DNA of 64,000 nt from a virus, in the IMG/VR virus record IMGVR_UViG_3300023210_000011, positions 62,001 through 126,000 of that record. One strand, 5' to 3'. The stretch's first letter is position 1; every line of letters starts with the position of its first letter. The notes below the pieces were generated by a model. It searched no databases. It was not told the origin of the DNA and saw only the letters and a list, made by a program, of their open reading frames with translations. Below are positions 20,078 to 27,116 of the stretch, one piece after another. A program made the position numbers and the translations under genes.

Positions 20078-20609
20078 CTACGTTCCTCCGGCGCTTCTTG
20101 CCGTCCACCTCCATGCGCTTCGTCTCGATGAGCCGGGAGATGACCGCCCGGTCGCGAGAGGCGGACTTGGTGAGGCCCTCCAGGAGCTCGAGGTAGGTCT
20201 TCGCCTCGACGTAGTTCACGTCCGCTTCGACGTAGCGAATGTCCGTGAGGCACTCATCATCCTTCGTCTGGGCGCTCCCCGCCTTCTGCTTCCGAACCAG
20301 GGACTTGGTCAGCTTCAGCTTCCGGTCGGCGTTGAGGACCTCCGCCCGCGCCACTGTGGCCAGGTTCTCCAGGAAATCCGCGTAGCCGCACATCAGCGCG
20401 AAGATGGTCCCCAGCTCCTTGGAGGTGAAGTCCGTGATGTTGGAGGGCAGGTGCCCGTCGAAGGGGTCTCCGTTCTTGTCGTAGGGCCGCTGGGGGGTGT
20501 TCAGCCCCTGCTCCTCCAGTCGCGCGAGGGCGCGCTCTGCGGCGGTGTTGTACATCTCCTCGCCCTCTTCGAGGCCGACGGTGAAGTCTGTTCCTTTGGT
20601 GCGGCTCAC
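20058..20609 (-). CDS. Conserved-type recombination-module protein, unknown
   Basis: 183 residues from a GTG in a GTGA overlap. Middle region LPSNITDFTSKELGTIFALMCGYADFLENLATVARAEV, then long Lys/Arg-rich helices, resembles an uncharacterised helical protein found next to phage recombination genes; I can place it only by that general resemblance. It is predicted mostly alpha-helical, without Cys or catalytic signature. It lies between the Cas4/RecB-like nuclease and the RusA-like resolvase, so a role as a nuclease or recombination partner is plausible. Confidence 0.65.
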   Translation of the reverse strand: MSRTKGTDFTVGLEEGEEMYNTAAERALARLEEQGLNTPQRPYDKNGDPFDGHLPSNITDFTSKELGTIFALMCGYADFLENLATVARAEVLNADRKLKLTKSLVRKQKAGSAQTKDDECLTDIRYVEADVNYVEAKTYLELLEGLTKSASRDRAVISRLIETKRMEVDGKKRRRNVDGYRRS

Positions 20610-21415
20610 AGCTTGTGCTCACAGAAGTAGGCGTAGGGGCAGAAGTTGCACTGGTCCTTCGTGGCATCCGCGATGGGAGGCTTGCCCTCCTCGAGCGCAG
20701 CTTCCACGCGCGAACCCTTGTTCTTCCACCACCGTCGGTAGATCTTGGGGTCATACGGGACCACGAACTCCTTGACGGAGTGCGGCCACTTCTTCGCGAC
20801 GTAGAGGAACGAGATGAAGGGAGTGTCCAGCGCAGTCGCGTAGATGCCCACAGCCTGGATCAGGTGCTCCTTCTTCGGAGCCTGCAGGCGATCGAACTCC
20901 GCCCCCATGCTCTTGATCTCCAGCAGAACCCGAGTCTGCGGAAGGTCCACCACCCCGTCCGTCCGGCTGTTGCTCACGAACGCCTCTGGGAGATCCACCC
21001 GGACCTCATCCCGGAACTGGCCCGGGAGCGCCGTATGCAGTGCCTTCTGGACCACATCGTGGATGGCGTGGCCCATGGAGAAGGTGATCATCAGCTCGGG
21101 CTTGATCTTCTGCTTCGGGCGGAAGCTGCCATCTGCGTCGTAGTACAGCCGACGGATGCAGCCGTGGGCCGAGCTCGCGTGGATGGTCCCCACGCTCCGG
21201 TGGTACTTCTTGACCTTGCCGCCCCCATGACAGGTCCCGCACTCCAGGTCGGGCTCCTCTTCCTGCCACGCCTCGTACTCATCGAGAGTCAGCCCCTCTT
21301 CTGACCCATTTCGCTTCACTCCCGTGTAGTAGTACCCGCGGAGGTTGATCGTGCTTCGAATCTCCTCGACTTCTCGTGAGTCAGCCTTGAGCAGATCGTC
21401 AATCGTTCGGATCAT
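20606..21415 (-). CDS. Cas4/RecB-like PD-(D/E)XK exonuclease
   Basis: 269 residues. The nuclease core is readable: GHAIHDVVQKAL (family His), TDGVVDLPQTRVLLEIKSM (Asp, then Glu-x-Lys) and a helix with QAVGIYA. A CNFCPYAYFCEHK Cys cluster at the C-terminus and an N-terminal CGTC match the four-Cys iron-sulfur arrangement of Cas4-like enzymes, although a zinc site cannot be excluded. Such enzymes resect DNA ends for single-strand annealing or recombination. It is not linked to any CRISPR array. Neighbours are a second PD-(D/E)XK protein and the RecA-like gene, consistent with double-strand-break processing. Confidence 0.8.
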   Translation of the reverse strand: MIRTIDDLLKADSREVEEIRSTINLRGYYYTGVKRNGSEEGLTLDEYEAWQEEEPDLECGTCHGGGKVKKYHRSVGTIHASSAHGCIRRLYYDADGSFRPKQKIKPELMITFSMGHAIHDVVQKALHTALPGQFRDEVRVDLPEAFVSNSRTDGVVDLPQTRVLLEIKSMGAEFDRLQAPKKEHLIQAVGIYATALDTPFISFLYVAKKWPHSVKEFVVPYDPKIYRRWWKNKGSRVEAALEEGKPPIADATKDQCNFCPYAYFCEHKL

Positions 21416-21860
21416 TCTGGTAGGTCTCCAGTAGTTGAAGGAACCAGTCCTCGGGGACGACGTAGTACGCCTCCCCCGACTCCCGGTACTCGATGTAGAA
21501 CAGGGGAATCTGGTCCCCAGTGGCCTGTTCAGCCACCTTCAGGAGGTCCGCCACCTTCAAGGTGAATGACTTCTTATCCGTGTACTTGCACTCAACGCGG
21601 ACAGCGTCTGACCGCACGTCCCCTTTGTCGATGGGGGTCTGGCCGGAGGCGATCGTAGTGCGCCCGCCCACTTGCTTGGCGACGCGCTTCTCCTGCTTGT
21701 CCGACTGCTTCCGGTAGCTGCGGGCCCCAGAACGGAGCTTGTCCTTCTGGGGCGCCTCTCGCTTTGCCTTCCAGGTGCGCCCGCACTTCTGGCACTTCAG
21801 CTTGCCCAGTGCCCAGGGCCTCAAGAGGCCCCGGCACACAGCGCATAGATCCTCGCTCAC
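21399..21860 (-). CDS. Zinc-ribbon plus PD-(D/E)XK endonuclease-like protein
   Basis: 153 residues from a GTG (GTGA overlap with recA-like). An N-terminal zinc ribbon (CAVC... CQKCGRTW, residues ~6-30) precedes a basic linker and a nuclease-type core: GGRTTIASG, then KGDVRSDAVRVECKYTDKKS, giving the Asp ... Glu-x-Lys triad, then a helix and PLFYIEYR. The pattern is like small phage Holliday-junction or VRR/Hjc-type resolvases and restriction-fold nucleases. Together with the RusA-like gene the operon would encode two junction- or end-processing enzymes. The substrate is not determined by the sequence. Confidence 0.7.
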   Translation of the reverse strand: MSEDLCAVCRGLLRPWALGKLKCQKCGRTWKAKREAPQKDKLRSGARSYRKQSDKQEKRVAKQVGGRTTIASGQTPIDKGDVRSDAVRVECKYTDKKSFTLKVADLLKVAEQATGDQIPLFYIEYRESGEAYYVVPEDWFLQLLETYQNDPND

Positions 21861-23023
21861 CCGTAGCTACAGCGAACGCCAGCTGCCGAGAGAGTCTTCT
21901 TCTCCAGGAGCTCCAGGAGCCCGTCCGTCTCTCGGACAAACTCAGCAGCAGCCCGTGCTCCCTGCCCGATCTGCTCACCTTCGTAGGAGTACCACGCGCC
22001 CTTCCGGGTCACGATCCCGTAGTCGCCCGCTACCGCGACAGAGTGTGCTTCTCTGTCGATGCCGCAGTGCTCGTACATGAAGTCGAAGGTCCCGCGAGCA
22101 CCCTCGTGCCCTCCCGCCTTCTGCTTGGTGATCTCCCAGCGGATGGTCTTGCCGGTCAACAGCTTGCCGTCCTTGATCTTGGCCTGGGGCGCCATCTCCA
22201 CCGTCACCCATCGGGCGTGCTTCAGTGCCCAGCCGCCGGCCTCCAGCGTCTTCGGGCTGTACTTGTTGGCCCGGTCGGTGTTGTCCCGAACCTGGTTGAT
22301 CCCGATGACGCAGGTGAGGTTGGGATTGCCGTCCTTGTCCGGAGACAGGGCCGTGTTGAGCTTGCGCGCGAACCTGGTGTTCAGCATCGCCGCTCCTCCC
22401 ACTCGAGGGGAGTCTCCCAGCTCTCCCACGTTGTCGTGCTCCGTCAGAAGAGACCCGAAAGAGTCGATGACGACGATGTCGAACTCACGACTGGCGATGA
22501 CATCGATCGCGATCTGCAGGGCCTCCTCCGCCGTAGACGGCGGGATGGTGGCAAACTCCCCGATCTGCTCGGTCAGCGCCCCCACGATCTCATCCGAGGG
22601 GTCCTCCAGGAGATCTTCACGGTACTCCGAGATGAAGTGAGCGACCTCGAGGTCCGAGAAGGAGACCTTCACGCCGCAGGCGTGGGCGAACTCCTTGTCG
22701 AAGACCATCTCGGTAGACACGACGGCCACCGAAGTCTTCTCCCCATGCTGCCGCTGGTGCTCTCGGATGACCTGGTTGGCCAGCCAGTTCTTCCCCACTC
22801 CCTGCTTGCCCGTGAAGAAGGACATCCCTCCAGCGGGGAGCCCTCCCCCAAGCGCGATGTCCAGATCCAGGACCCCTGTGGGCAGGCGCTTGACCTTCCA
22901 GGGCATCGTGTACTCCCCAGCCGTGAAGACCCGGCCGGGGTACTTGCTCTTCAGCTTGTTGATGACTGCAGAAGCCCGACTACCGGCTGCGGTGGCGGCG
23001 GGGGCCTTCTTCTTTCTTGGCAT
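21857..23023 (-). CDS. RecA-like recombinase (Walker A ends in Asn)
   Basis: 388 residues from ATG 23023, chosen because GGGAG lies five bases upstream; an in-frame ATG eight codons earlier lacks this. RecA proteins form ATP-dependent filaments on ssDNA and exchange strands. Visible are LPTGVLDLDIALGGGLPAG, the P-loop GKQGVGKN (72-79), the hydrophobic Walker B strand FDIVVIDSFGSLL and the CVIGINQVRDN segment near loop L2, all in RecA order. The P-loop residue 79 is Asn where Ser or Thr normally contacts Mg-ATP, a real oddity seen directly in the codon AAC. The C-terminus is longer than the core and ends differently from host RecA. It is in the minus-strand recombination cluster. Confidence 0.85.
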   Translation of the reverse strand: MPRKKKAPAATAAGSRASAVINKLKSKYPGRVFTAGEYTMPWKVKRLPTGVLDLDIALGGGLPAGGMSFFTGKQGVGKNWLANQVIREHQRQHGEKTSVAVVSTEMVFDKEFAHACGVKVSFSDLEVAHFISEYREDLLEDPSDEIVGALTEQIGEFATIPPSTAEEALQIAIDVIASREFDIVVIDSFGSLLTEHDNVGELGDSPRVGGAAMLNTRFARKLNTALSPDKDGNPNLTCVIGINQVRDNTDRANKYSPKTLEAGGWALKHARWVTVEMAPQAKIKDGKLLTGKTIRWEITKQKAGGHEGARGTFDFMYEHCGIDREAHSVAVAGDYGIVTRKGAWYSYEGEQIGQGARAAAEFVRETDGLLELLEKKTLSAAGVRCSYG

Positions 23024-23174
23024 GCTTCTCCCAAGGGCGTGTCCCACAGTTGGGACAGTGGGGGGTCATCCCCCCGTGGTTGACGTTTCGAGAACCGCAC
23101 TCAGGGCAGGGCGCAGCCCCATCCGTGGCGGTCTTCATGTGGTGGTTGTCCAGGACGACAGCGTATTTGTCCAT
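22980..23174 (-). CDS. Small zinc-ribbon protein
   Basis: 64 residues; ATG with GGAG eight bases upstream, overlapping the preceding HU-like gene by 40 bases and the following recA-like start by 44. The core CPECGSRNVNHGGMTPHCPNCG is a classic four-Cys zinc ribbon, flanked by a His-rich N-terminus and a basic tail (KEEGPRRHRSR). Such small ribbons bind nucleic acid or partner proteins. No specific role is evident beyond the replication/recombination setting. Confidence 0.7.
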   Translation of the reverse strand: MDKYAVVLDNHHMKTATDGAAPCPECGSRNVNHGGMTPHCPNCGTRPWEKHAKKEEGPRRHRSR

Positions 23175-23452
23175 GAGTTCATCTCCAGGCGGAAGGCACG
23201 GATGGGCTTGATGCCCAGCATCAGCCTAACCACCGTCTTCCTCTCTCGGTTCTCCGCACCCGGAGGAGAGGTGAAGGAACTGTGTTGTCGGGCAGAGCAG
23301 GTGATCCGGAACAGGCCTCGAAAGACCACCTCCTGCTGCCGTACAAGATTCTCGGCCATGACCTCCTTGAGGGAGTTCATCATCAGCTGTACCGCTGGCA
23401 GGGGGATGCCAGTCCTCTTCATGATTTCCTCTTCCATTTCTCGCTGGGTCAC
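23135..23452 (-). CDS. HU/IHF-like DNA-binding protein (divergent)
   Basis: 105 residues from a GTG in a GTGA overlap. HU-family proteins are small dimeric DNA-bending proteins. The order of features fits: two N-terminal helices (QREMEEEIMKRTGIPLPAVQ, LKEVMAENL), strands EVVFRGLFRIT in place of the usual V-L-x-G-F-G-x-F, a beta-arm region rich in Arg/Ser with a Pro, then VVRLMLGIKPIRAFRLEMN in place of the final strand and helix. It lacks the exact RNPxTG arm signature, so it is a distant member at best. It could bend phage DNA during replication or packaging. Confidence 0.55.
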   Translation of the reverse strand: MTQREMEEEIMKRTGIPLPAVQLMMNSLKEVMAENLVRQQEVVFRGLFRITCSARQHSSFTSPPGAENRERKTVVRLMLGIKPIRAFRLEMNSWTNTLSSWTTTT

Positions 23453-23652
23453 GGAGCCACCAGATCTTCCAGAAGGTGCGCGTGCTCCGAGCACGCTTCC
23501 CACGTCGTGCGGGAGTCCGTGAAGCCGCCGCGCCTCCAGCCGCTGCCGATGACATGCGGCCCCGGCTTGAGAGTCGCGGAGCACCAGTCGCACTTGATCT
23601 CGACGAGGACCGTCTCGCCCGTATCCTCTCGCCTGGCGTAGACGCGGCTCAC
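23449..23652 (-). CDS. Small CxxC protein, copy 2 of a duplicated pair
   Basis: 67 residues, GTG start in a GTGA overlap. The N-terminal 27 residues (MSRVYARREDTGETVLVEIK then CDWCSAT) are nearly identical to the 51-residue gene at 24026-24181, and 37 bases are identical at DNA level, so the pair arose by a recent partial duplication. After residue 27 the two diverge completely; this copy continues with HVIGSGWRRGGFTDSRTTW. A single CxxC could form half of a metal site in a dimer. Function unknown. Confidence 0.7.
   Translation of the reverse strand: MSRVYARREDTGETVLVEIKCDWCSATLKPGPHVIGSGWRRGGFTDSRTTWEACSEHAHLLEDLVAP
23573..23609. repeat. 37-base exact direct repeat, copy 1
   Basis: Identical to 24102-24138. 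It encodes the LVEIK-CDWCSAT portion of the duplicated small genes. The two copies are 529 bases apart in the same orientation, flanking the DnaJ-type zinc protein gene. Confidence 0.9.
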
Positions 23653-24029
23653 CCTTCTTCCGGGGCCGCTGCGTTGATCTCTTCGAATGTGCGTCGGTCT
23701 GACCGGCCCTCTCGCTGGCAGCGAGGAGGATCGCCCATGAAGCCGTCCATGCCGTCAGGATCGCGGCCCCCGCAGCGCATGGTTTCCCCGCAGACGCCGC
23801 AGTACTCCTGGCTCCCCCGCCCCCCGCACACAGGGCACGAGCGCGTCCGCTTCTTCGGGTCCCTGCCGGCGCCCTGACAACGGCTGCATCGGCCCTCGAT
23901 GACGTTGCCGGGGAGGGCCCAGGATGCATAGGCGGCCGGCAGTGCGGCCTCTTGGTGCTCCCGCACCGAAGAGCGGGGGTCCATGGAGGCGCGCGCTCCT
24001 GCCATGAAGGCTTCTTTCTCGGTACTCAT
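23649..24029 (-). CDS. DnaJ-type zinc-finger-like protein
   Basis: 126 residues, ATG overlapping the previous TGA (ATGA). The Cys pairs CSRCQGAG (48/51), CPVCGGRG (65/68) and CGVC (77/80) plus Cys 86 and 104 follow the CxxCxGxG pattern of the DnaJ cysteine-rich domain, which binds two zinc ions. No J-domain (HPD) is present, so this is a stand-alone zinc domain, of the kind phages often encode as small scaffolding or nucleic-acid adaptor proteins. The N-terminus has a short acidic helix. It sits between the two duplicated CxxC genes. Confidence 0.7.
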   Translation of the reverse strand: MSTEKEAFMAGARASMDPRSSVREHQEAALPAAYASWALPGNVIEGRCSRCQGAGRDPKKRTRSCPVCGGRGSQEYCGVCGETMRCGGRDPDGMDGFMGDPPRCQREGRSDRRTFEEINAAAPEEG

Positions 24030-24181
24030 CGCTCACCTGTGTCGTTGTGTGTGAAGAGCGCAGCGCGCTTCTCAATGGCCCAGTGGGTAGCCTCATCCTC
24101 GGTCGCGGAGCACCAGTCGCACTTGATCTCGACGAGGATGTCTTCGCCGGTGTCTTCCCGCCTGGCGTAGATGCGACTCAT
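24026..24181 (-). CDS. Small CxxC protein, copy 1 of a duplicated pair
   Basis: 51 residues, ATG at 24181 overlapping the upstream stop (ATGA), stop overlapping the next ATG. It reads MSRIYARREDTGEDILVEIK, then CDWCSATEDEATHWAIEKRA and a short tail. The first 27 residues match the 67-residue gene at 23449-23652 almost exactly. The tight overlaps on both sides and the conserved paralog argue that it is a real gene despite its size. No function can be assigned. Confidence 0.7.
   Translation of the reverse strand: MSRIYARREDTGEDILVEIKCDWCSATEDEATHWAIEKRAALFTHNDTGER
24102..24138. repeat. 37-base exact direct repeat, copy 2
   Basis: Identical to 23573-23609. Recombination between the copies would delete the DnaJ-type gene and leave one hybrid small gene. 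Confidence 0.9.
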
Positions 24182-24474
24182 TCCTCACCCTCATCGAGCT
24201 CGCGCACGGAAGAAAACCTCCCGACGAGCTCCCCTCCGGCCACCACATCAAAGGGCACATCGTCGTGCTGAAGTTGCGTGAAGATGGTCTCGATCGCGGG
24301 GTAGGGCTCGATGGTCTGCTGCGTGACCTCGTACACGCCCTCCCCTGGCCGATCTTTGCGGAACTTGATCCCGTAGTGGGCACCTCGCGAGTGGCCGCAG
24401 AGGATGCAGGGAGAGTCGGGCGGCCCCCCGATATCGAGGCAGAAGTTTCGACAGGGCTTCTCGTGCTTGCTCAC
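24178..24474 (-). CDS. Small zinc-binding-type protein, unknown
   Basis: 98 residues from a GTG in a GTGA overlap. The N-terminus holds CRNFC and CILCGHSRGAH, a possible Cys3-Cys/His or Cys4 site. The rest (YEVTQQTIEPYPAIETIFTQLQ, DVVAGGELVGRF) looks like a small alpha/beta domain. It is followed by the first CxxC duplicate through an ATGA overlap. No family recognised; an accessory role in replication is suggested only by position. Confidence 0.6.
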   Translation of the reverse strand: MSKHEKPCRNFCLDIGGPPDSPCILCGHSRGAHYGIKFRKDRPGEGVYEVTQQTIEPYPAIETIFTQLQHDDVPFDVVAGGELVGRFSSVRELDEGEE

Positions 24475-24659
24475 TTTTTGGTCTCCGTGCGAGGTGGCTT
24501 GATCGGCAAGCACTTGGGAACGAAGCCGGGGGACAGATGTGTCCGGATGAGGTCCGAGAAGTGCCCGAACTTCTCAGCGTCTTCGACTTTCTTGCGATCT
24601 TCCACCGAGAGACTGTCCAGGAACTCTTGTCTGCGCTCTTCAGAATCTTTGTCGATCAT
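24471..24659 (-). CDS. Small charged helical protein after polA, unknown
   Basis: 62 residues, ATG overlapping the DNA polymerase stop (ATGA), which implies translational coupling to it. Highly charged helix SEERRQEFLDSLSVEDRKKVEDAEK followed by a Pro-rich C-terminus with one Cys. It could be a polymerase-associated peptide, but there is no recognisable motif. Confidence 0.6.
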   Translation of the reverse strand: MIDKDSEERRQEFLDSLSVEDRKKVEDAEKFGHFSDLIRTHLSPGFVPKCLPIKPPRTETKK

Positions 24660-27061
24660 TTGGCATCTCCCCAGGACAACGCGTCGTCCATGTCGATGAG
24701 AATGGGTACGGCCATGGGGAAGGGGTTCTCCATGTTGATTCGCACCCGATCGCGGACAGCTCGGATGAAGTCTTCGTCGTCCGGAACCTCGAAGACGAGC
24801 TCATCGTGGATCTGCATCAGCATCCGGGCACCGAACGCGCGCATCTCCGGGTCGTTCTCACACCGCCGCATGGCCTTGTTGACGATGTCTGCAGCTGACC
24901 CCTGGACCTTGGAGTTGACAGACTGGCGCTGCGCCTGCATGGCCAGGCCGCGCTCACGAGACAGGATGTCTGGAAGCCGGCGGAATCTCCCTGCGAGTGT
25001 CTGGACAAGCAGGTCATTCTTGCATTCCCAGTGGGTCTGCTCGATGAACTCCAGAACCTCCGGGTAGATGTTGAAGTACTTGTCGATGAGGGCTTCTGCC
25101 TCGGGGCAGGTCTCGTAGGCGCGGCCCGCCCGAGAGATCCGCAGCTCCAGCGGAAGGCCCAGCTGCATCCCCAGCTTCTTGGGGCCAATCCCGTACAGAA
25201 GACCGAAGCCCACCGCCTTCATCGCGGCTCGGAGCTCGATGAGCTCCAACTGCTCCTTCGTGGGGTTGTCCGCCTTCTTGGCTGCGACGATGTCGTCGTA
25301 GTTGGCACCGACCGCCAGAGACGCGGTCATGGAGTGAAGGTCTTTCCCCGCATGAATCGTCTGGCACATCACGGGGTCACCACTCAGGTGCGCCATGATC
25401 CGCATCTCGAGCTGCTGGTAGTCCGCCACGATGAGTCGCATCGGGAAGTCCCGCGGCAAATCCGGCAGGGGGACATGCTCCACCGAAGGGAGACACCAGT
25501 GGTCGCAGGCACCCCAGGTGCCCGCCACGAACCACTTCCGCATCTTCCGGCCCCACTCCCCGCGTGAGGGAATGTTCTGGAGATTCGGGTCCCCAGATGC
25601 GAGGCGCCCAGTCACCGTCCCTGCGATCTTCAGATCGGTGTGGATGCGATCTCGGTTGTCCACCTTGGTCGGCAGCCCAGTCACGTAGGTGCCGTGCAGC
25701 TTCTTCAGAACGCGGTGATCTCGAAGGCACTCAGCCAACGGGTTCCCCTTGTCCGCCCACTTCTCGATCGTGGCCTTGTCCGTACTGGGGAGCTTGATCC
25801 CAGTCGTCCCGCCCGTGGTCATCTTCGTGGGCGGCATCCCGAACGGGTCCTCCCACTTGTCTCCGACCTTCTTGAAGAAGAGCTCTCGGAGCTGCTTGGG
25901 GCTGTTGGGATTCACATCCCAGCCGGCCAGGCGCACGAATTCACGCTCGAGCTTCTGGATCGTCTGGAGCATGGGGCCGTCCAGTTCTTCGATCTGCTCC
26001 AGGTCGAGCTGGAACCCTCGGCGCTCCATCATCCACAGGACCCGCAAGAGCTCCGCGGTCTCTGCATGGTAGTAGTCGCAGAGGTTGCTCCCGTTCCCCA
26101 TATCGACTTCTGCCAGCAGCTTCTCGAGGAGATTCGCCAGCATGATCGATGCCCAGGCGTCCAGAGAGGCGTAGTCCCCTACCAGGAGCTCCAGCAGCGC
26201 CAGGGGATCCACATCGGCAGCGGCCGTGTGGATGAGTTCCTCCAGGACCGCTTCGTGCGCCTCAAGGAGCACTTCGGGATCTGTGAGCAGGTGACGCTCG
26301 CCATCCCGGTCTTCCTTCGGGACGGGCGGCGCCCCAAGAATCTCGAAGAAGTCGGACACGTACCCGAGGCGGGTCCTCGTAGTCGGACACAGTCCCGTCT
26401 TCCTGGCGATGCTCAGGAGCTGGGAGGCCGTGAGGAGCCTCCCGAGGTCCGCACGACCCGCAGACGCCTTCTGGGAGACCTTCTTCAGCGATGTGAGGAG
26501 GGCCTCCGTTCCTTCCAACTGGCCCACGATGGCCAGGAGCTCCACCGCACGCCCCGCATCCTGCGCCTCCATCGCATCGTGCATGTCGCACAAGGTCTTG
26601 ACCTCGTTGTCGATCTTGCCGACAGACCCGAACACCTCCCGAAAAGGAGCCATCCGAAGGCCGAGGTAGTCAGCAGAGCACTGCTTGAGCCCGTGACGCC
26701 CGATGCGGTTCTCATCCAGGAGCCAGTCCATGGGGACCGTGTCGAGGAGGTGCCCCTTCAGCTCGATTCCCTCATTCGCCACCATGTGCATGTCGAACTT
26801 GGCGTTCGTGAGGCACTTCTCGATGTTCGGGTCCTCCAGAACCCCGCGGAACACCTCCAGGAGTCGAACGGGGGCACAGATGCGCGTGTCCTCCGTCGCG
26901 AAGGAGAAGAACTTGACTCGCGCACCGAATTTGCTCAGTCCGGTGGTCTCCGTGTCGAACCCCACGCGGGGAGCCTTTGCGTAGAGCGCCGCGTACTGCT
27001 GCGCATCTGTCTCGGTGAAGAGGTAGACGGGGTCGGGGGTCTTTACGAAGGAAAAACGCAT
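24656..27061 (-). CDS. Family A DNA polymerase with 3'-5' exonuclease domain
   Basis: 801 residues. The proofreading domain has ExoI (GFDTETTG, D36 and E38), ExoII (NAKFDMH, D90) and ExoIII (YASLD, Y297 and D301). About 210 residues separate ExoII and ExoIII where E. coli Pol I has about 77, so there is a ~130-residue insertion. The polymerase domain has GRLASGDPNLQNIP (485-498), motif A VADYQQLEMR (D547), motif B with GFGLLYGIG (around 618-626) and motif C QIHDELVFEV (H752, D753). There is no 5'-3' exonuclease domain. This is the likely replicative polymerase. A weak ribosome-binding site precedes the ATG; a hairpin lies in the 55-base gap upstream. Confidence 0.95.
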   Translation of the reverse strand: MRFSFVKTPDPVYLFTETDAQQYAALYAKAPRVGFDTETTGLSKFGARVKFFSFATEDTRICAPVRLLEVFRGVLEDPNIEKCLTNAKFDMHMVANEGIELKGHLLDTVPMDWLLDENRIGRHGLKQCSADYLGLRMAPFREVFGSVGKIDNEVKTLCDMHDAMEAQDAGRAVELLAIVGQLEGTEALLTSLKKVSQKASAGRADLGRLLTASQLLSIARKTGLCPTTRTRLGYVSDFFEILGAPPVPKEDRDGERHLLTDPEVLLEAHEAVLEELIHTAAADVDPLALLELLVGDYASLDAWASIMLANLLEKLLAEVDMGNGSNLCDYYHAETAELLRVLWMMERRGFQLDLEQIEELDGPMLQTIQKLEREFVRLAGWDVNPNSPKQLRELFFKKVGDKWEDPFGMPPTKMTTGGTTGIKLPSTDKATIEKWADKGNPLAECLRDHRVLKKLHGTYVTGLPTKVDNRDRIHTDLKIAGTVTGRLASGDPNLQNIPSRGEWGRKMRKWFVAGTWGACDHWCLPSVEHVPLPDLPRDFPMRLIVADYQQLEMRIMAHLSGDPVMCQTIHAGKDLHSMTASLAVGANYDDIVAAKKADNPTKEQLELIELRAAMKAVGFGLLYGIGPKKLGMQLGLPLELRISRAGRAYETCPEAEALIDKYFNIYPEVLEFIEQTHWECKNDLLVQTLAGRFRRLPDILSRERGLAMQAQRQSVNSKVQGSAADIVNKAMRRCENDPEMRAFGARMLMQIHDELVFEVPDDEDFIRAVRDRVRINMENPFPMAVPILIDMDDALSWGDAK

Positions 27062-27079
27062 AGATGCCTAAACGCATGA

Positions 27080-27107
27080 GGGGCGGGCCCGAAGATGGAC
27101 CCGCCCC
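27080..27107 (-). terminator. Strong intergenic hairpin between the zinc-ribbon gene and polA
   Basis: GGGGCGGG and CCCGCCCC form an eight-pair GC stem with a short inner loop. It fills the only real intergenic gap near polA. No clear T run follows on the minus strand (GTTTAGG), so it may attenuate, pause or protect RNA ends more than terminate fully. Confidence 0.5.
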
Positions 27108-27116
27108 GTGTTGAAA

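Noticed and set aside
20606-21415. Possible CRISPR link through the Cas4-like nuclease
   Set aside because: No repeat-spacer array or other Cas gene is present; the setting is a phage recombination operon.
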